A stretch of DNA of 64,000 nt from Flavobacterium cellulosilyticum (GTDB lineage Bacteria; Bacteroidota; Bacteroidia; Flavobacteriales; Flavobacteriaceae). The notes beneath the pieces are model-generated. The model worked only from the letters and a program-made list of their open reading frames with translations. It did no database searches and was not told the DNA's origin. Below are positions 56,637 to 64,000 of the stretch, in pieces (within the stretch, counting starts at the first letter, position 1; each line of letters starts with the position of its first letter). The translations under genes and the position numbers were made by a program. The stretch lies in the NCBI RefSeq assembly GCF_004349355.1, contig NZ_SMFK01000019.1, positions 1 to 64,000 on the forward strand, read 5' to 3'.

Positions 56637-57848
56637 TTATTCTTTTTTTCGTAAATAAATTATATATAAAACGGAAATTATCATTGCAAGAATGGCTTGA
56701 ATCAGAACGGTGGTTTGCACTCCTATATAATGGGAAACGCTACCCACCAGTAGACTACCAATAGGAACCATAGCAGTTAATACCATTAAATAGATGCTAA
56801 TTACGCGACCCCGAAATTCATTGTGAACATTGACTTGAACGATCGTGTTTGTAATTGTTCTTACTGACATCATTCCAAAAGAGCCAAAAATTAAAAATAC
56901 TAAGGCCAACGGATAGCTGTTTGTTTGAGAAAACAATAGTAATCCAATACCAAACAAAAAGGAATTTTTAGCTAAAATTTTAGATAAATTAGTTCCGTTT
57001 TTTAACGAGGCTAAAAACAAAGCTCCCAGAAAAGCTCCCAGACCAATAACACCATCAACAACTCCTAGTGTCGAGGCAGAACCTTTGAAAATATCTTTTG
57101 CAAAAACTGGTGTAAGTGCTGAAAACGGCAAAACGAACAAGCCCATTAACCCCGTGAAAATAATAGCAGAACTGATTGTTGGTGTATTTTTTATAAATAA
57201 AAAAGCCTCTGTAAATTCTTTTTTAAGATTTTTGTCGGCTTTTAGTTTTATTTTTTGTTGGGGTAATTGCATCAAAAATAAGGATATTAAAACGGCAATA
57301 AAACTGACCGCATTACTGCCAAAACAAATCGCATCACCAAATTGTTCTAAAACAAAACCAGCAATAGCAGGACCAATAAGCTTAGACAAATTAACCATCG
57401 ATGAATTCAAGGCCAATGCATTAGGTAAATCCGCTTTGTCAATAATGAGTTCTCGAACTAGTGATTGACGAGCAGGAACATCAAACCCATTGATTATTCC
57501 CAGCATAACACTTAATGAAATAATCCACCAAACGATATTTTCTTTAAAAAAAATAACGGCCAAGGTCATTAAAATGGCTTGAAATAATGAAACGAATTGA
57601 GTGATTACTAAGATTTTATAACGGTCATATCGGTCGGCCACAATGCCGCCATAGAGCGAAAATAATGCAGTTGGAAAAAGGGTTGCAAAAACTGAAACAC
57701 CGAGCATAAACTTAGATTGCGTTATGGAATAAACCAACCAACTTACCGCAGTTTTTTGCATCCAAGTTCCCAATAAGGAAATGAATTGACCCGAAAAAAA
57801 TAATCTAAAATTTTTGTTTTTAAAAGAATTGAAAGTGGTAAGGTTCAT
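56637..57848 (-). CDS. MFS exporter (EntS-like group)
   Basis: About 403 residues, 10-12 TM helices of the DHA3 type. N-terminal FRLFFSGQFISLLGTWMQKTAVSWLVY and the after-helix-2 motif YGGIVADRYDRYK are typical. It may export siderophores or drugs. The first Met at 57905 would add 19 polar residues; MNLTTFNSFKNKNFR at 57848 aligns better with the family and is preferred. Confidence 0.82.
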   Translation of the reverse strand: MNLTTFNSFKNKNFRLFFSGQFISLLGTWMQKTAVSWLVYSITQSKFMLGVSVFATLFPTALFSLYGGIVADRYDRYKILVITQFVSLFQAILMTLAVIFFKENIVWWIISLSVMLGIINGFDVPARQSLVRELIIDKADLPNALALNSSMVNLSKLIGPAIAGFVLEQFGDAICFGSNAVSFIAVLISLFLMQLPQQKIKLKADKNLKKEFTEAFLFIKNTPTISSAIIFTGLMGLFVLPFSALTPVFAKDIFKGSASTLGVVDGVIGLGAFLGALFLASLKNGTNLSKILAKNSFLFGIGLLLFSQTNSYPLALVFLIFGSFGMMSVRTITNTIVQVNVHNEFRGRVISIYLMVLTAMVPIGSLLVGSVSHYIGVQTTVLIQAILAMIISVLYIIYLRKKE

Positions 57849-58178
57849 TGATAACTGGGCTCTTTGTCTATTGGGATGATTCGGAAAAAGCAATTGGAGT
57901 TGCATTCCGTTTTTCTGCTTTTTAGATTGGAACTATTAGAAAAATAGTTTTCAAAAACTAAGGACAAAGTTATATAAATAAAAGTAGTTGACACAAGTTA
58001 AACTAGGCTTAATAAATGCTTTGTTTTTTTAATCAGGTGATGCCGCATCCATCACGGTTTGGAGATTTTAAGAAAATTATTTACGCAGTCGAGACGGTAT
58101 TACAAAAAATAATAATGCTATAATTTATTTAATTTTTTAGGATACAATTATATAAAAAACTATGATAGCAGTAAACTT

Positions 58179-58820
58179 TTATGATCTCCTCAGTTTGGAA
58201 AGTAATTTTTTCTGTTTAAAAGTGACCTCCAACTTTCCCTTATTAGTTCGGTCATTATAATAATTACCGATTAATTTTTTTTCATCTGGATGGTATTTCA
58301 TAGATGATGAACCAGAGTGAACATTTAAATGAGTTTCTAATTTATTGGGTTCCCCCAAATAAATATGATATATAATGAAAAAGCCATCAACTTCTTTATA
58401 AATTTCTTCTGATACACTTTTTCCACTTGAAGTTTGATTCTCTGTTTCGGGGTCTCCATAATAGGATAATATTTTTATTTTAGAAGCAGTTTGTGTTATT
58501 TCAATTGCACAGTCTTTTATTGTGTTGGCTCCATTTGTTTGATACGTTGATTCAAGTGTTCCTTCATACCTTCCATTTAGGTTTGGAATATCGACCAACC
58601 ATTTGAATAATTTCCACTTCCAGCCAATTTCATTTATGAAAAGTAAAGTAAGGAAAAGTAAACTAAATGTTGAAAACAAATCAACATATTTCCAAATCTC
58701 TCTGAACGTTGAGTCTGTGGGTAAAAGCTGATCTAATTCTTTGGATAATTGACTGTAAACTATTGATAAAATTATTATAAACAGTATTAGGCTTTTTGAC
58801 TTATAATATTTAAAATTCAT
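58179..58820 (-). CDS. Cap15-like two-TM beta-domain protein (CBASS effector type), orphan
   Basis: 213 residues. Two TM helices (about 10-23 and 45-64) precede a beta-strand-rich domain with IPNLNGRYEGTLES (78-91), ETHLNVHSG (162-170) and KKLIGNYYNDRTNKGKL (181-197). This order and these blocks match the CBASS membrane effector Cap15 (SMODS-associated 2TM-beta). In CBASS, such proteins sense cyclic nucleotides and disrupt the inner membrane. No CD-NTase, Cap2 or Cap3 is seen within the window, so it is an orphan. The match is by pattern and needs a profile search. Confidence 0.72.
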   Translation of the reverse strand: MNFKYYKSKSLILFIIILSIVYSQLSKELDQLLPTDSTFREIWKYVDLFSTFSLLFLTLLFINEIGWKWKLFKWLVDIPNLNGRYEGTLESTYQTNGANTIKDCAIEITQTASKIKILSYYGDPETENQTSSGKSVSEEIYKEVDGFFIIYHIYLGEPNKLETHLNVHSGSSSMKYHPDEKKLIGNYYNDRTNKGKLEVTFKQKKLLSKLRRS

Positions 58821-59404
58821 AATCTAAAGGTTTACGTATTTCTAAAGAGTTTAATAATTGGTTTATTAAATTTATCAAGTCATCAATATTCACTTGAACT
58901 AAGATAAGATTATTGCAATAGTAGTTTTATGGATAATGAAGAAAATAATACTGTTTTTTTTGCAATATAAATATATAATATATATGTTAATCTGTGTTTA
59001 TTAACCAAATTGCAAACGCTTTTTTTTAGTTTATAAAGGATTGTAAATAATCAATGAAATCGAGCAAGAAGGATTTAAGGAATACACTTTTATTTTCTTG
59101 ATGCTGAAGTTTTAATGCTTTTATAAAGGAGTGTTTTGTAATGTTATATCTTCATGCATGATCTTCAGTCTTTACTTTTTATAAGATAAATAAAAATATT
59201 CACTGTAAAAGAAAGGTGAATTAAAAATACCGCCAATTAATTCAAATGCACATGAGGGTTTACTTAATGCATACCTAGCAATGTAAGTTAATCTTTGTAC
59301 GCAACGAAAGAAGGTAAATAGGGATTTAAATAAGGATTTATCGTTTAAAACTAAAACTTTCCAAATAGGTCACCCTGAAGATTCGTCAAATTCTATTGTA
59401 AATC
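58821..59404. other. Gene-free AT-rich interval
   Basis: About 580 bases between the Cap15-like gene and the next hypothetical gene. No coding frame, hairpin or RNA was recognised on either strand. It contains AT-rich runs only. Confidence 0.4.
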
Positions 59405-59938
59405 TTAAAGTCCCAAAACCTGACTAACATCTGTATATAATCCGTTAGCAGTAACATCATCCATTCCACCTGCAAGTTGAGTTGCTTTACCACCTGTTTC
59501 AACTTCCAATGAATAGCTAATTTGTTCCAACATATTTCTAATATCATATCCTATTCCCACCCCAGTTGGTACTGTTTGTCCAGTCAATTGTATGTTGGGA
59601 CTTTTATCATAAGCATTTCGTATGATTAATCGGTGAATAGATGAGGTAGAAATATTTTGACCGTTTACTTCTATTTTTTCAGGATTTACAAAGAAAGAAC
59701 TAGGACGACGATGGTTTTTTTTTCTCATATCCATTTTTAAAAAACCCCAAGCCGCAATGCCAATAAATGCAATTGTTCCTACTACAGTGTTTATTGTTGA
59801 CAATATCATAGCGACAAAAAAGGCTAGTAGTAGGATAAACATTATACCCGCACATCCCCCAATTATTTTAGGGGCAGGAGTAACATTAAATTGAAAGCCT
59901 TCGCCTTTTGCTGATTTGCTGTACTCTGCTGTTTTCAT
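59405..59938 (-). CDS. Hypothetical two-TM membrane protein
   Basis: 177 residues; two hydrophobic helices (~25-48 and 50-67) near the N-terminus, then a basic patch (RKKNHRRPSS) and a soluble domain with SSFFVNPEKIEVNGQNISTSSIHRLIIRNAY, a pattern often seen in PH-like domains, and a Gly/Val/Thr-rich end. Unknown role. It stands alone. Confidence 0.6.
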   Translation of the reverse strand: MKTAEYSKSAKGEGFQFNVTPAPKIIGGCAGIMFILLLAFFVAMILSTINTVVGTIAFIGIAAWGFLKMDMRKKNHRRPSSFFVNPEKIEVNGQNISTSSIHRLIIRNAYDKSPNIQLTGQTVPTGVGIGYDIRNMLEQISYSLEVETGGKATQLAGGMDDVTANGLYTDVSQVLGL

Positions 59939-60309
59939 TTAATCCGTTTTAGTTCCTACTCATATGGCTTTTCGGTTTAGCCCCGTTTTTTTGAATGGTA
60001 GCTGGTTTCCATTTAAAAAAATAATTGTGTTTACAAAACGTGTTATTACAAATTGTGATAAATATTTTACATTTTAGTGTATTACCGCTTCAAAAAGATA
60101 TCGATAATCCATTTACATATGAAGATAAATTAGTTGTTGTTTTCTTTTGTTTTTCTTTTTGATTATCAGTTTTTTTATTGTCGAAAAATAAAATAACGCA
60201 ATCTGTCTATTTTGTCTGATTCTTTTTGCTAGACGCATTGAATAGTACAAAAAATATAATACTCCATATCATAAGTTAATCATTTTATTTAGCATCAAAA
60301 AAGTTGCTG

Positions 60310-60508
60310 TTACTATCTCATTTAGATTTTTTACCTGTTACTGTTTCCTAATTACTTGTTTTAAGTATTCGTTAGCGTCAATGAATATTGGCTACTATAA
60401 AATTAATATTATCACATTTCAAAAAAGTGATTGGGTGATTTGTCAAAATTAAATCAAGTTTGTTTTCTCAATTACTTCAGGATTAAAAAACTGCCAAGAT
60501 GTTGCTAT
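60310..60508 (-). pseudogene. Decayed duplicate of the 95-residue protein gene
   Basis: Reverse-strand sequence from 60508 aligns with the start of the gene at 62439: ATAGCAACATCTTGG against ATGGCAAAATACGGAAACATCTTG, with the ATG lost, an internal deletion and stop codons. Similarity continues through CACTTTTTTGAA and ATAATA blocks to roughly 60310-60340. It belongs to the larger duplicated segment described at 60495-60850 and 62415-62800. The preceding 59939-60309 shows nothing recognisable. Confidence 0.6.
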
Positions 60509-60850
60509 GTGTTCGGTTTTTTTAGTTGTAGTTCGGTCTTAATAAAATAACTCCACCCCAACCCGTTTAGGTTGGATATGTATCATAAAAGATTTGGGGT
60601 ATCTATAATCAAATATATAAAAAATAGTAATATATAATATTTTTTATGTATTATTATTTTACTTAACTATACTGTTAGTGAGTGTGTTGCTGATAAAATG
60701 TTGTTTCTTGAAAAAATGGTCCTCTCGAGCCGCGATGGGAGCAAGTATCCTTTTTGGGCTGGGGTTCAGCCCAAAAGATACTGCGTACAGCGGGAGGGAT
60801 TTGCTTATGAAAACCAATCGTTCTGCTCCTAAAAAAAAATACCAATCTTT
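60495..60850. repeat. Diverged copy A of a duplicated intergenic segment with a hairpin repeat
   Basis: Shares with 62415-62800 the blocks TCTTAATAAAATAACTCCA, a T-rich middle, and GGCTxxGGTTCxGCCCAAAAGA. The hairpin TTTTGGGCTG/CAGCCCAAAA (about 60748-60775), flanked by GAGCCGCGAT and TACAGCGGGAGGGATT, matches a palindromic intergenic element that recurs in Flavobacterium genomes. Confidence 0.6.
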
Positions 60851-60998
60851 TAATTGCTATCTATTAATTTTTCCAATGTTTATTACCAATGGACTTTGAT
60901 TGAGAATCCTTTTACTAAATCTCAAACATTTTTATTTTTGGGTAGACTTAAGGAAGTGGTTCGTTAATAATACCAATACTATTTATAAAAAAGACCAA

Positions 60999-61060
60999 TT
61001 TGTCAAATCGATCGCAGTCGAGATATAGTATTGAATCTCGACTGCGATCGATTTGACAAA
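60999..61060. repeat. Perfect 26-bp inverted repeat (REP pair)
   Basis: Arms 60999-61024 and 61035-61060 are perfectly complementary with a 10-base loop; the repeated unit includes TCTCGACTGCGATCGATTTG. A second inverted pair AGACCAATT (60992-61000) and AATTGGTCT (61066-61074) frames it. It recalls the flavobacterial TCTCGACTGCGCTCGAAAT repeat arranged as two inverted units. It may act as a terminator for the phospholipase gene that ends at 61133. Confidence 0.85.
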
Positions 61061-61132
61061 AATAGAATTGGTCTAAAAAGTATTTTCGTTTGGTCTAACA
61101 ACAAATAAAATGTGGTTGTAGAGTCCTTACTC

Positions 61133-62143
61133 TCATAGTTTATTCGTTATACTAAATGGTGGAAACTGACTCCATGTTATGCCAAATGTAGCTTGGTGTC
61201 CCGAGTCTACCAATCTTAAATTATAATTGTCGTGACCATAAATATAAGACACAAAAAAGCCAACCGTTTTTGATTTTGTAAAAGGATAAAAGGTAACGAT
61301 ACTTTCTGAACGAAAAGGATTTACGGATTGGTGTGGTTTTTCGATGAGTTCCAAATTTTGTTTTATTGAAAAACGCTTATCGTCCAGTTTTTGCAATACC
61401 TTCATAAATTCATATCCTGCGGATAGTCGGTGTCTCCCGTAAATTTTAATATCGTTTGGAGTATAGCCTCCAAAGTTTCCTATACCCACAAAACGATTGT
61501 GATACAACGTATAGCCTAAGTTGAAGGAGTGTAGTTGTTTGGGAACGTTATCATCATCTATTTTGTAGGTTCTGTAATTGAAAATAATTTCAGTTAAATT
61601 AGTTGAAAAATTACCGCTTCGGCGATTTATGATTTTAGACAAATCAGTAGATTGATCTATGGTATTATAAATTGCATCTCCTTCGGGCGAGCCATCTGGA
61701 TACAATTCAGAAAAAGAACTGCCGTCTTGACCGTTTGAATAATGTCCACTTTCTAGAGAGAATCCCCAAAAATTCTGATTTTCTGTATTCGTAGCATTTA
61801 TTCTGAATAAATGTTGGGTTCCTAACAATATCTTATAGGATGGGGTTCTAACGGGTAATGAATTGTCAGTATACATTCGGAGTTGAGGTTTGAAAGCGAT
61901 ATACCAGGCCTGAGTATGTTTTTGATTTTCGTCCATTAAACCCTTCATGAAATTATTATACAAACTATATCGTATTATGGGGTTAGCTTCAAACAGTATT
62001 GTTTCTTGTTTGGTGTAACTCGTCATATAACGAACACTTGGGTCTTCGCCAATTGGATAAAATTGAGCAAAATCATTGAATGATTTCTGTCCATAAATAG
62101 TGGAACATAAAAATAGGATTAAGCAGCTATACAATTTTCTCAT
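61133..62143 (-). CDS. OMPLA-like outer-membrane phospholipase A
   Basis: 336 residues with signal peptide ending STIYGQ (~19). A beta-barrel pattern throughout, with SLESGHYSNGQDG (130-141), which matches the phospholipase A His-x-Ser-Asn-Gly active site (H134, S136, N137), placed as in the PldA family. It would hydrolyse phospholipids in the outer leaflet. Eight bases downstream of the 95-residue gene, so likely in the same operon. Confidence 0.65.
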   Translation of the reverse strand: MRKLYSCLILFLCSTIYGQKSFNDFAQFYPIGEDPSVRYMTSYTKQETILFEANPIIRYSLYNNFMKGLMDENQKHTQAWYIAFKPQLRMYTDNSLPVRTPSYKILLGTQHLFRINATNTENQNFWGFSLESGHYSNGQDGSSFSELYPDGSPEGDAIYNTIDQSTDLSKIINRRSGNFSTNLTEIIFNYRTYKIDDDNVPKQLHSFNLGYTLYHNRFVGIGNFGGYTPNDIKIYGRHRLSAGYEFMKVLQKLDDKRFSIKQNLELIEKPHQSVNPFRSESIVTFYPFTKSKTVGFFVSYIYGHDNYNLRLVDSGHQATFGITWSQFPPFSITNKL

Positions 62144-62151
62144 ATTGTTTA

Positions 62152-62439
62152 TTATTTAAATAATATCGTATTTATTTTACTGATTTTATCTTCGTCTATT
62201 CCATTGTTTTTAATTAATGATCCGTCGGAAATATGGTTGTGAAAAAAGATATATTTAATTCCAAGTGCATTAATGTCATTGATCACTTCACTAGTGTTTT
62301 TCTTTGAATTGGTTTCAATATAATACGTATTATTAAGATTCAAAAAAGTGGTTTGATTTTTTGTTAAAATAGTATCAATCTTTTTGTTCTCGTTTGCTTC
62401 CGTATTAAAAAGGGTCAAGATGTTTCCGTATTTTGCCAT
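62152..62439 (-). CDS. Hypothetical 95-residue protein, partner of the phospholipase gene
   Basis: 95 residues, no signal peptide or membrane helix. The C-terminal half VINDINALGIKYIFFHNHISDG may be an alpha/beta segment. Eight bases before the OMPLA-like gene, so probably co-expressed. A degraded second copy lies ~1.9 kb away at 60310-60508. No function recognised. Confidence 0.5.
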   Translation of the reverse strand: MAKYGNILTLFNTEANENKKIDTILTKNQTTFLNLNNTYYIETNSKKNTSEVINDINALGIKYIFFHNHISDGSLIKNNGIDEDKISKINTILFK

Positions 62440-62800
62440 GTGTTTTGTTTTATAAGTTGTAGTGCTGTCTTAATAAAATAACTCCAATCTACCCAGTTTT
62501 GGTTGGCTATGTTTGATGAAAGGTTCCAGTAGATACTATCAAATATAAAAAAAAATAATAATTTTAAAATATTTTTGATGTTATTTTTTTTTTATATAAA
62601 TGTACTGAAAATAAGGTTGTTGTAGTTGTTGTATTTTGATTTGTGTCTTGAAATAACAAGAGTTATCTATGAGTTTCGATGGAAAAAATCATCTTTTTTG
62701 GCTTAGGTTCTGCCCAAAAGAATCTGCCTACAACAGAAGGGAATTATTTATGAAAATCTATTGATCTGCTCAAACAAAACACCAATTTTTCGACAGATAC
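62415..62800. repeat. Diverged copy B of the duplicated intergenic segment
   Basis: Aligns with 60495-60850 (see copy A): leader of the 95-residue gene, GTCTTAATAAAATAACTCCA, and a weakened hairpin TTTTTTGGC/GCCCAAAAGA near 62693-62724. The overall likeness is estimated by eye as roughly three quarters identity in the blocks. Confidence 0.6.
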
Positions 62801-63699
62801 TTTCATTTATTTCAAAATTTTGAATTTTAGAAACGCTTTTTAACATGTACTATAAAGTGCAAAAAGTTAAAAATGCAAATTTATAAATTGGTGATACTTT
62901 AATACATGGTTTTTTAACACTTCCGAATAAAAATGTAAATTATATGTTAATTGGAATTGTAATAAAACTATAAATTAGTAGTCCGATTGTTAAAAATAAG
63001 TCGTGACATAAGCCTTTGAAAGCTTAATAAAAAGCTTTTTATTGAACTAAAAATAGTTACGCTCTTTCAATCAAAATGGACTGAATTCCGCCATCATTCA
63101 GTTGAATTTTTTTTATGAATTTTCGCATTTCCTAACTATGTTTTTTTATTCATTAAAAAAAATATTTCTATTTAAATCAGCATTTTTTTTATTCCTTTTG
63201 TTGATTATTAATTTGGTTTTTACTTCTTGGGTTTTTAATTCTCAATACGACTTTAGCAATGGTATCGTTAACTTTTAACTGTTGTGAATCAATTTTTCCT
63301 GTATCTTTTTTGTCAAGGTTCAATAAAAATATATTGAATAGATATAAGAATTCATTTTTTTATTGGCTACCGATTCATTTTTGATCAATCGAAATAAAAT
63401 AGAAGTTTTTGGTTGATTTTTTTTTAAACCTAGATAACTGACGATTCGTTTATGTGTAATTTATTACATATTTGACTGTCATATAGTTAGAATAATTCTT
63501 AATAAAATATTTTAAATGTAATTCATAGGTTTTTTTAACACTTTATCGACTAAAAGTACCAACTGTGTTTTTTTTTTATAATTTCATATTCTCATTATTG
63601 CAAAGCGTTTGTGTCGTCTGATTATCAATGTATTGTGGCGCTTTTTCTGCCTTTTTTAAAATTATTACTAGATTTTTTTTTTTAATAAACCACAATACT
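62801..63699. other. Long AT-rich leader region with one palindrome
   Basis: About 900 bases without a gene before the large secreted protein at the window's edge. A perfect 18-base palindrome AATAAAAAGCTTTTTATT lies at 63026-63043. Poly-T tracts are frequent. No operator of the pectin type was found. Confidence 0.4.
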
Positions 63700-64000
63700 A
63701 TGAAAACATTTCTACCTCAGCTGATTAATTTATTGACAAGTTGCTTTTTAAATACTAGCGCTTTTGTAAAGCTTCCTTTTAGGTTTTTAACTACGTTGAC
63801 TTTAAAGAATAAGGTTTGTGAATTAGCGTATAATAATGTAAAAATTGTGCCTCAAAAGGAGCAACGAAGCCTTTTGAAAGCTGCTGTCATAAGTTTACTA
63901 TTGATCGCCAATTTATTTTTTACCAGCGGAGCTTTTGCACAGGCTACTGTTACAACAGATTTGTTGGATTATCCACCGGGATCAACAGCTATTATTACAG
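63700..64000 (+). CDS. Start of a large secreted protein (partial at window edge)
   Basis: Open from ATG 63700 to the edge. A long N-terminal extension (~60 residues, basic) precedes a hydrophobic signal segment ISLLLIANLFFTSGAFAQ, then ATVTTDLLDYPPGSTAIIT, a start typical of very large repetitive flavobacterial surface or gliding-related proteins. The remainder is outside the window, so function is unknown. Confidence 0.75.
   Translation, partial: MKTFLPQLINLLTSCFLNTSAFVKLPFRFLTTLTLKNKVCELAYNNVKIVPQKEQRSLLKAAVISLLLIANLFFTSGAFAQATVTTDLLDYPPGSTAIIT

Noticed and set aside
50825-58820. Reading the patatin and the Cap15-like gene as one CBASS operon
   Set aside because: Seven kilobases, a strand change and housekeeping genes lie between them, and no CD-NTase or Cap2/Cap3 is present.
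60678-60899. Forward open frame of 73 codons
   Set aside because: Runs through the hairpin repeat element; coding is implausible.
1-64000. CRISPR arrays, rRNA and tRNA genes
   Set aside because: No regularly spaced direct repeats, and no cloverleaf or rRNA-like sequence was recognised by eye; a tRNA scan was not possible.

Overview
The window reads as an AT-rich chromosome segment of a Flavobacterium-like member of the Bacteroidota. The signs are SusC/SusD proteins, several type IX secretion (T9SS) C-terminal sorting domains, TAnnTTTG promoter boxes instead of sigma70 hexamers, and lineage-typical small families (DUF6452/DUF6048 beside rlmD, DUF6095). No tRNA, rRNA or CRISPR array was recognised.

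From 0.36 to 40.1 kb lies a pectin utilisation locus. A reverse-strand block (0.36-15.5 kb) encodes PL1 pectate lyase, CE12 acetylesterase, two GH28, a Tat-exported oxidoreductase, a PL10-CE8 fusion, GH43 and two GH105, plus two damaged genes (a DUF4861 pseudogene and a frameshifted esterase). A divergent LacI-type regulator follows, then forward-strand SusC/SusD, a PL9 remnant, a large T9SS pectinesterase and a small T9SS protein. After a strip of insertion-sequence debris come a 775-residue T9SS surface protein and the uronate catabolic operon kduI-kduD-uxaC-uxaB-uxaA (reverse strand), then an ExuT-like transporter. Together they cut and de-esterify homogalacturonan and rhamnogalacturonan, import the products, and take saturated (UxaCBA) and unsaturated (KduI/KduD) uronates to 2-keto-3-deoxygluconate. 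KDG kinase, KDPG aldolase and KdgF are not in the window. Seven near-identical palindromes (core TAATCGATTG), each just downstream of a TAnnTTTG box, tie seven promoters to what is presumably the LacI-type repressor.

From 40.3 to 46.6 kb are housekeeping and small genes: TerC, a DinB-like protein, a pentapeptide protein, MurQ, a ZIP transporter and two methyltransferases. From 46.7 to 52.0 kb a reverse-strand cassette encodes a lipoprotein with a C-terminal membrane anchor, a probable outer-membrane barrel, two unrecognised proteins (one perhaps lysozyme-like), a GH19/endolysin-like enzyme and a patatin phospholipase. This is the most enigmatic block. From 52.5 to 57.9 kb are DUF6048/DUF6452/RlmD, a HAD phosphatase and an MFS exporter.

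From 58 to 64 kb genes are sparse. There is an orphan protein resembling the CBASS effector Cap15 (two TM helices plus a beta-rich domain) with no CD-NTase in view, an OMPLA-like phospholipase paired with a 95-residue protein, a decayed duplicate of that protein's 5' region, strong repeat hairpins, and the start of a large secreted protein running off the right edge.
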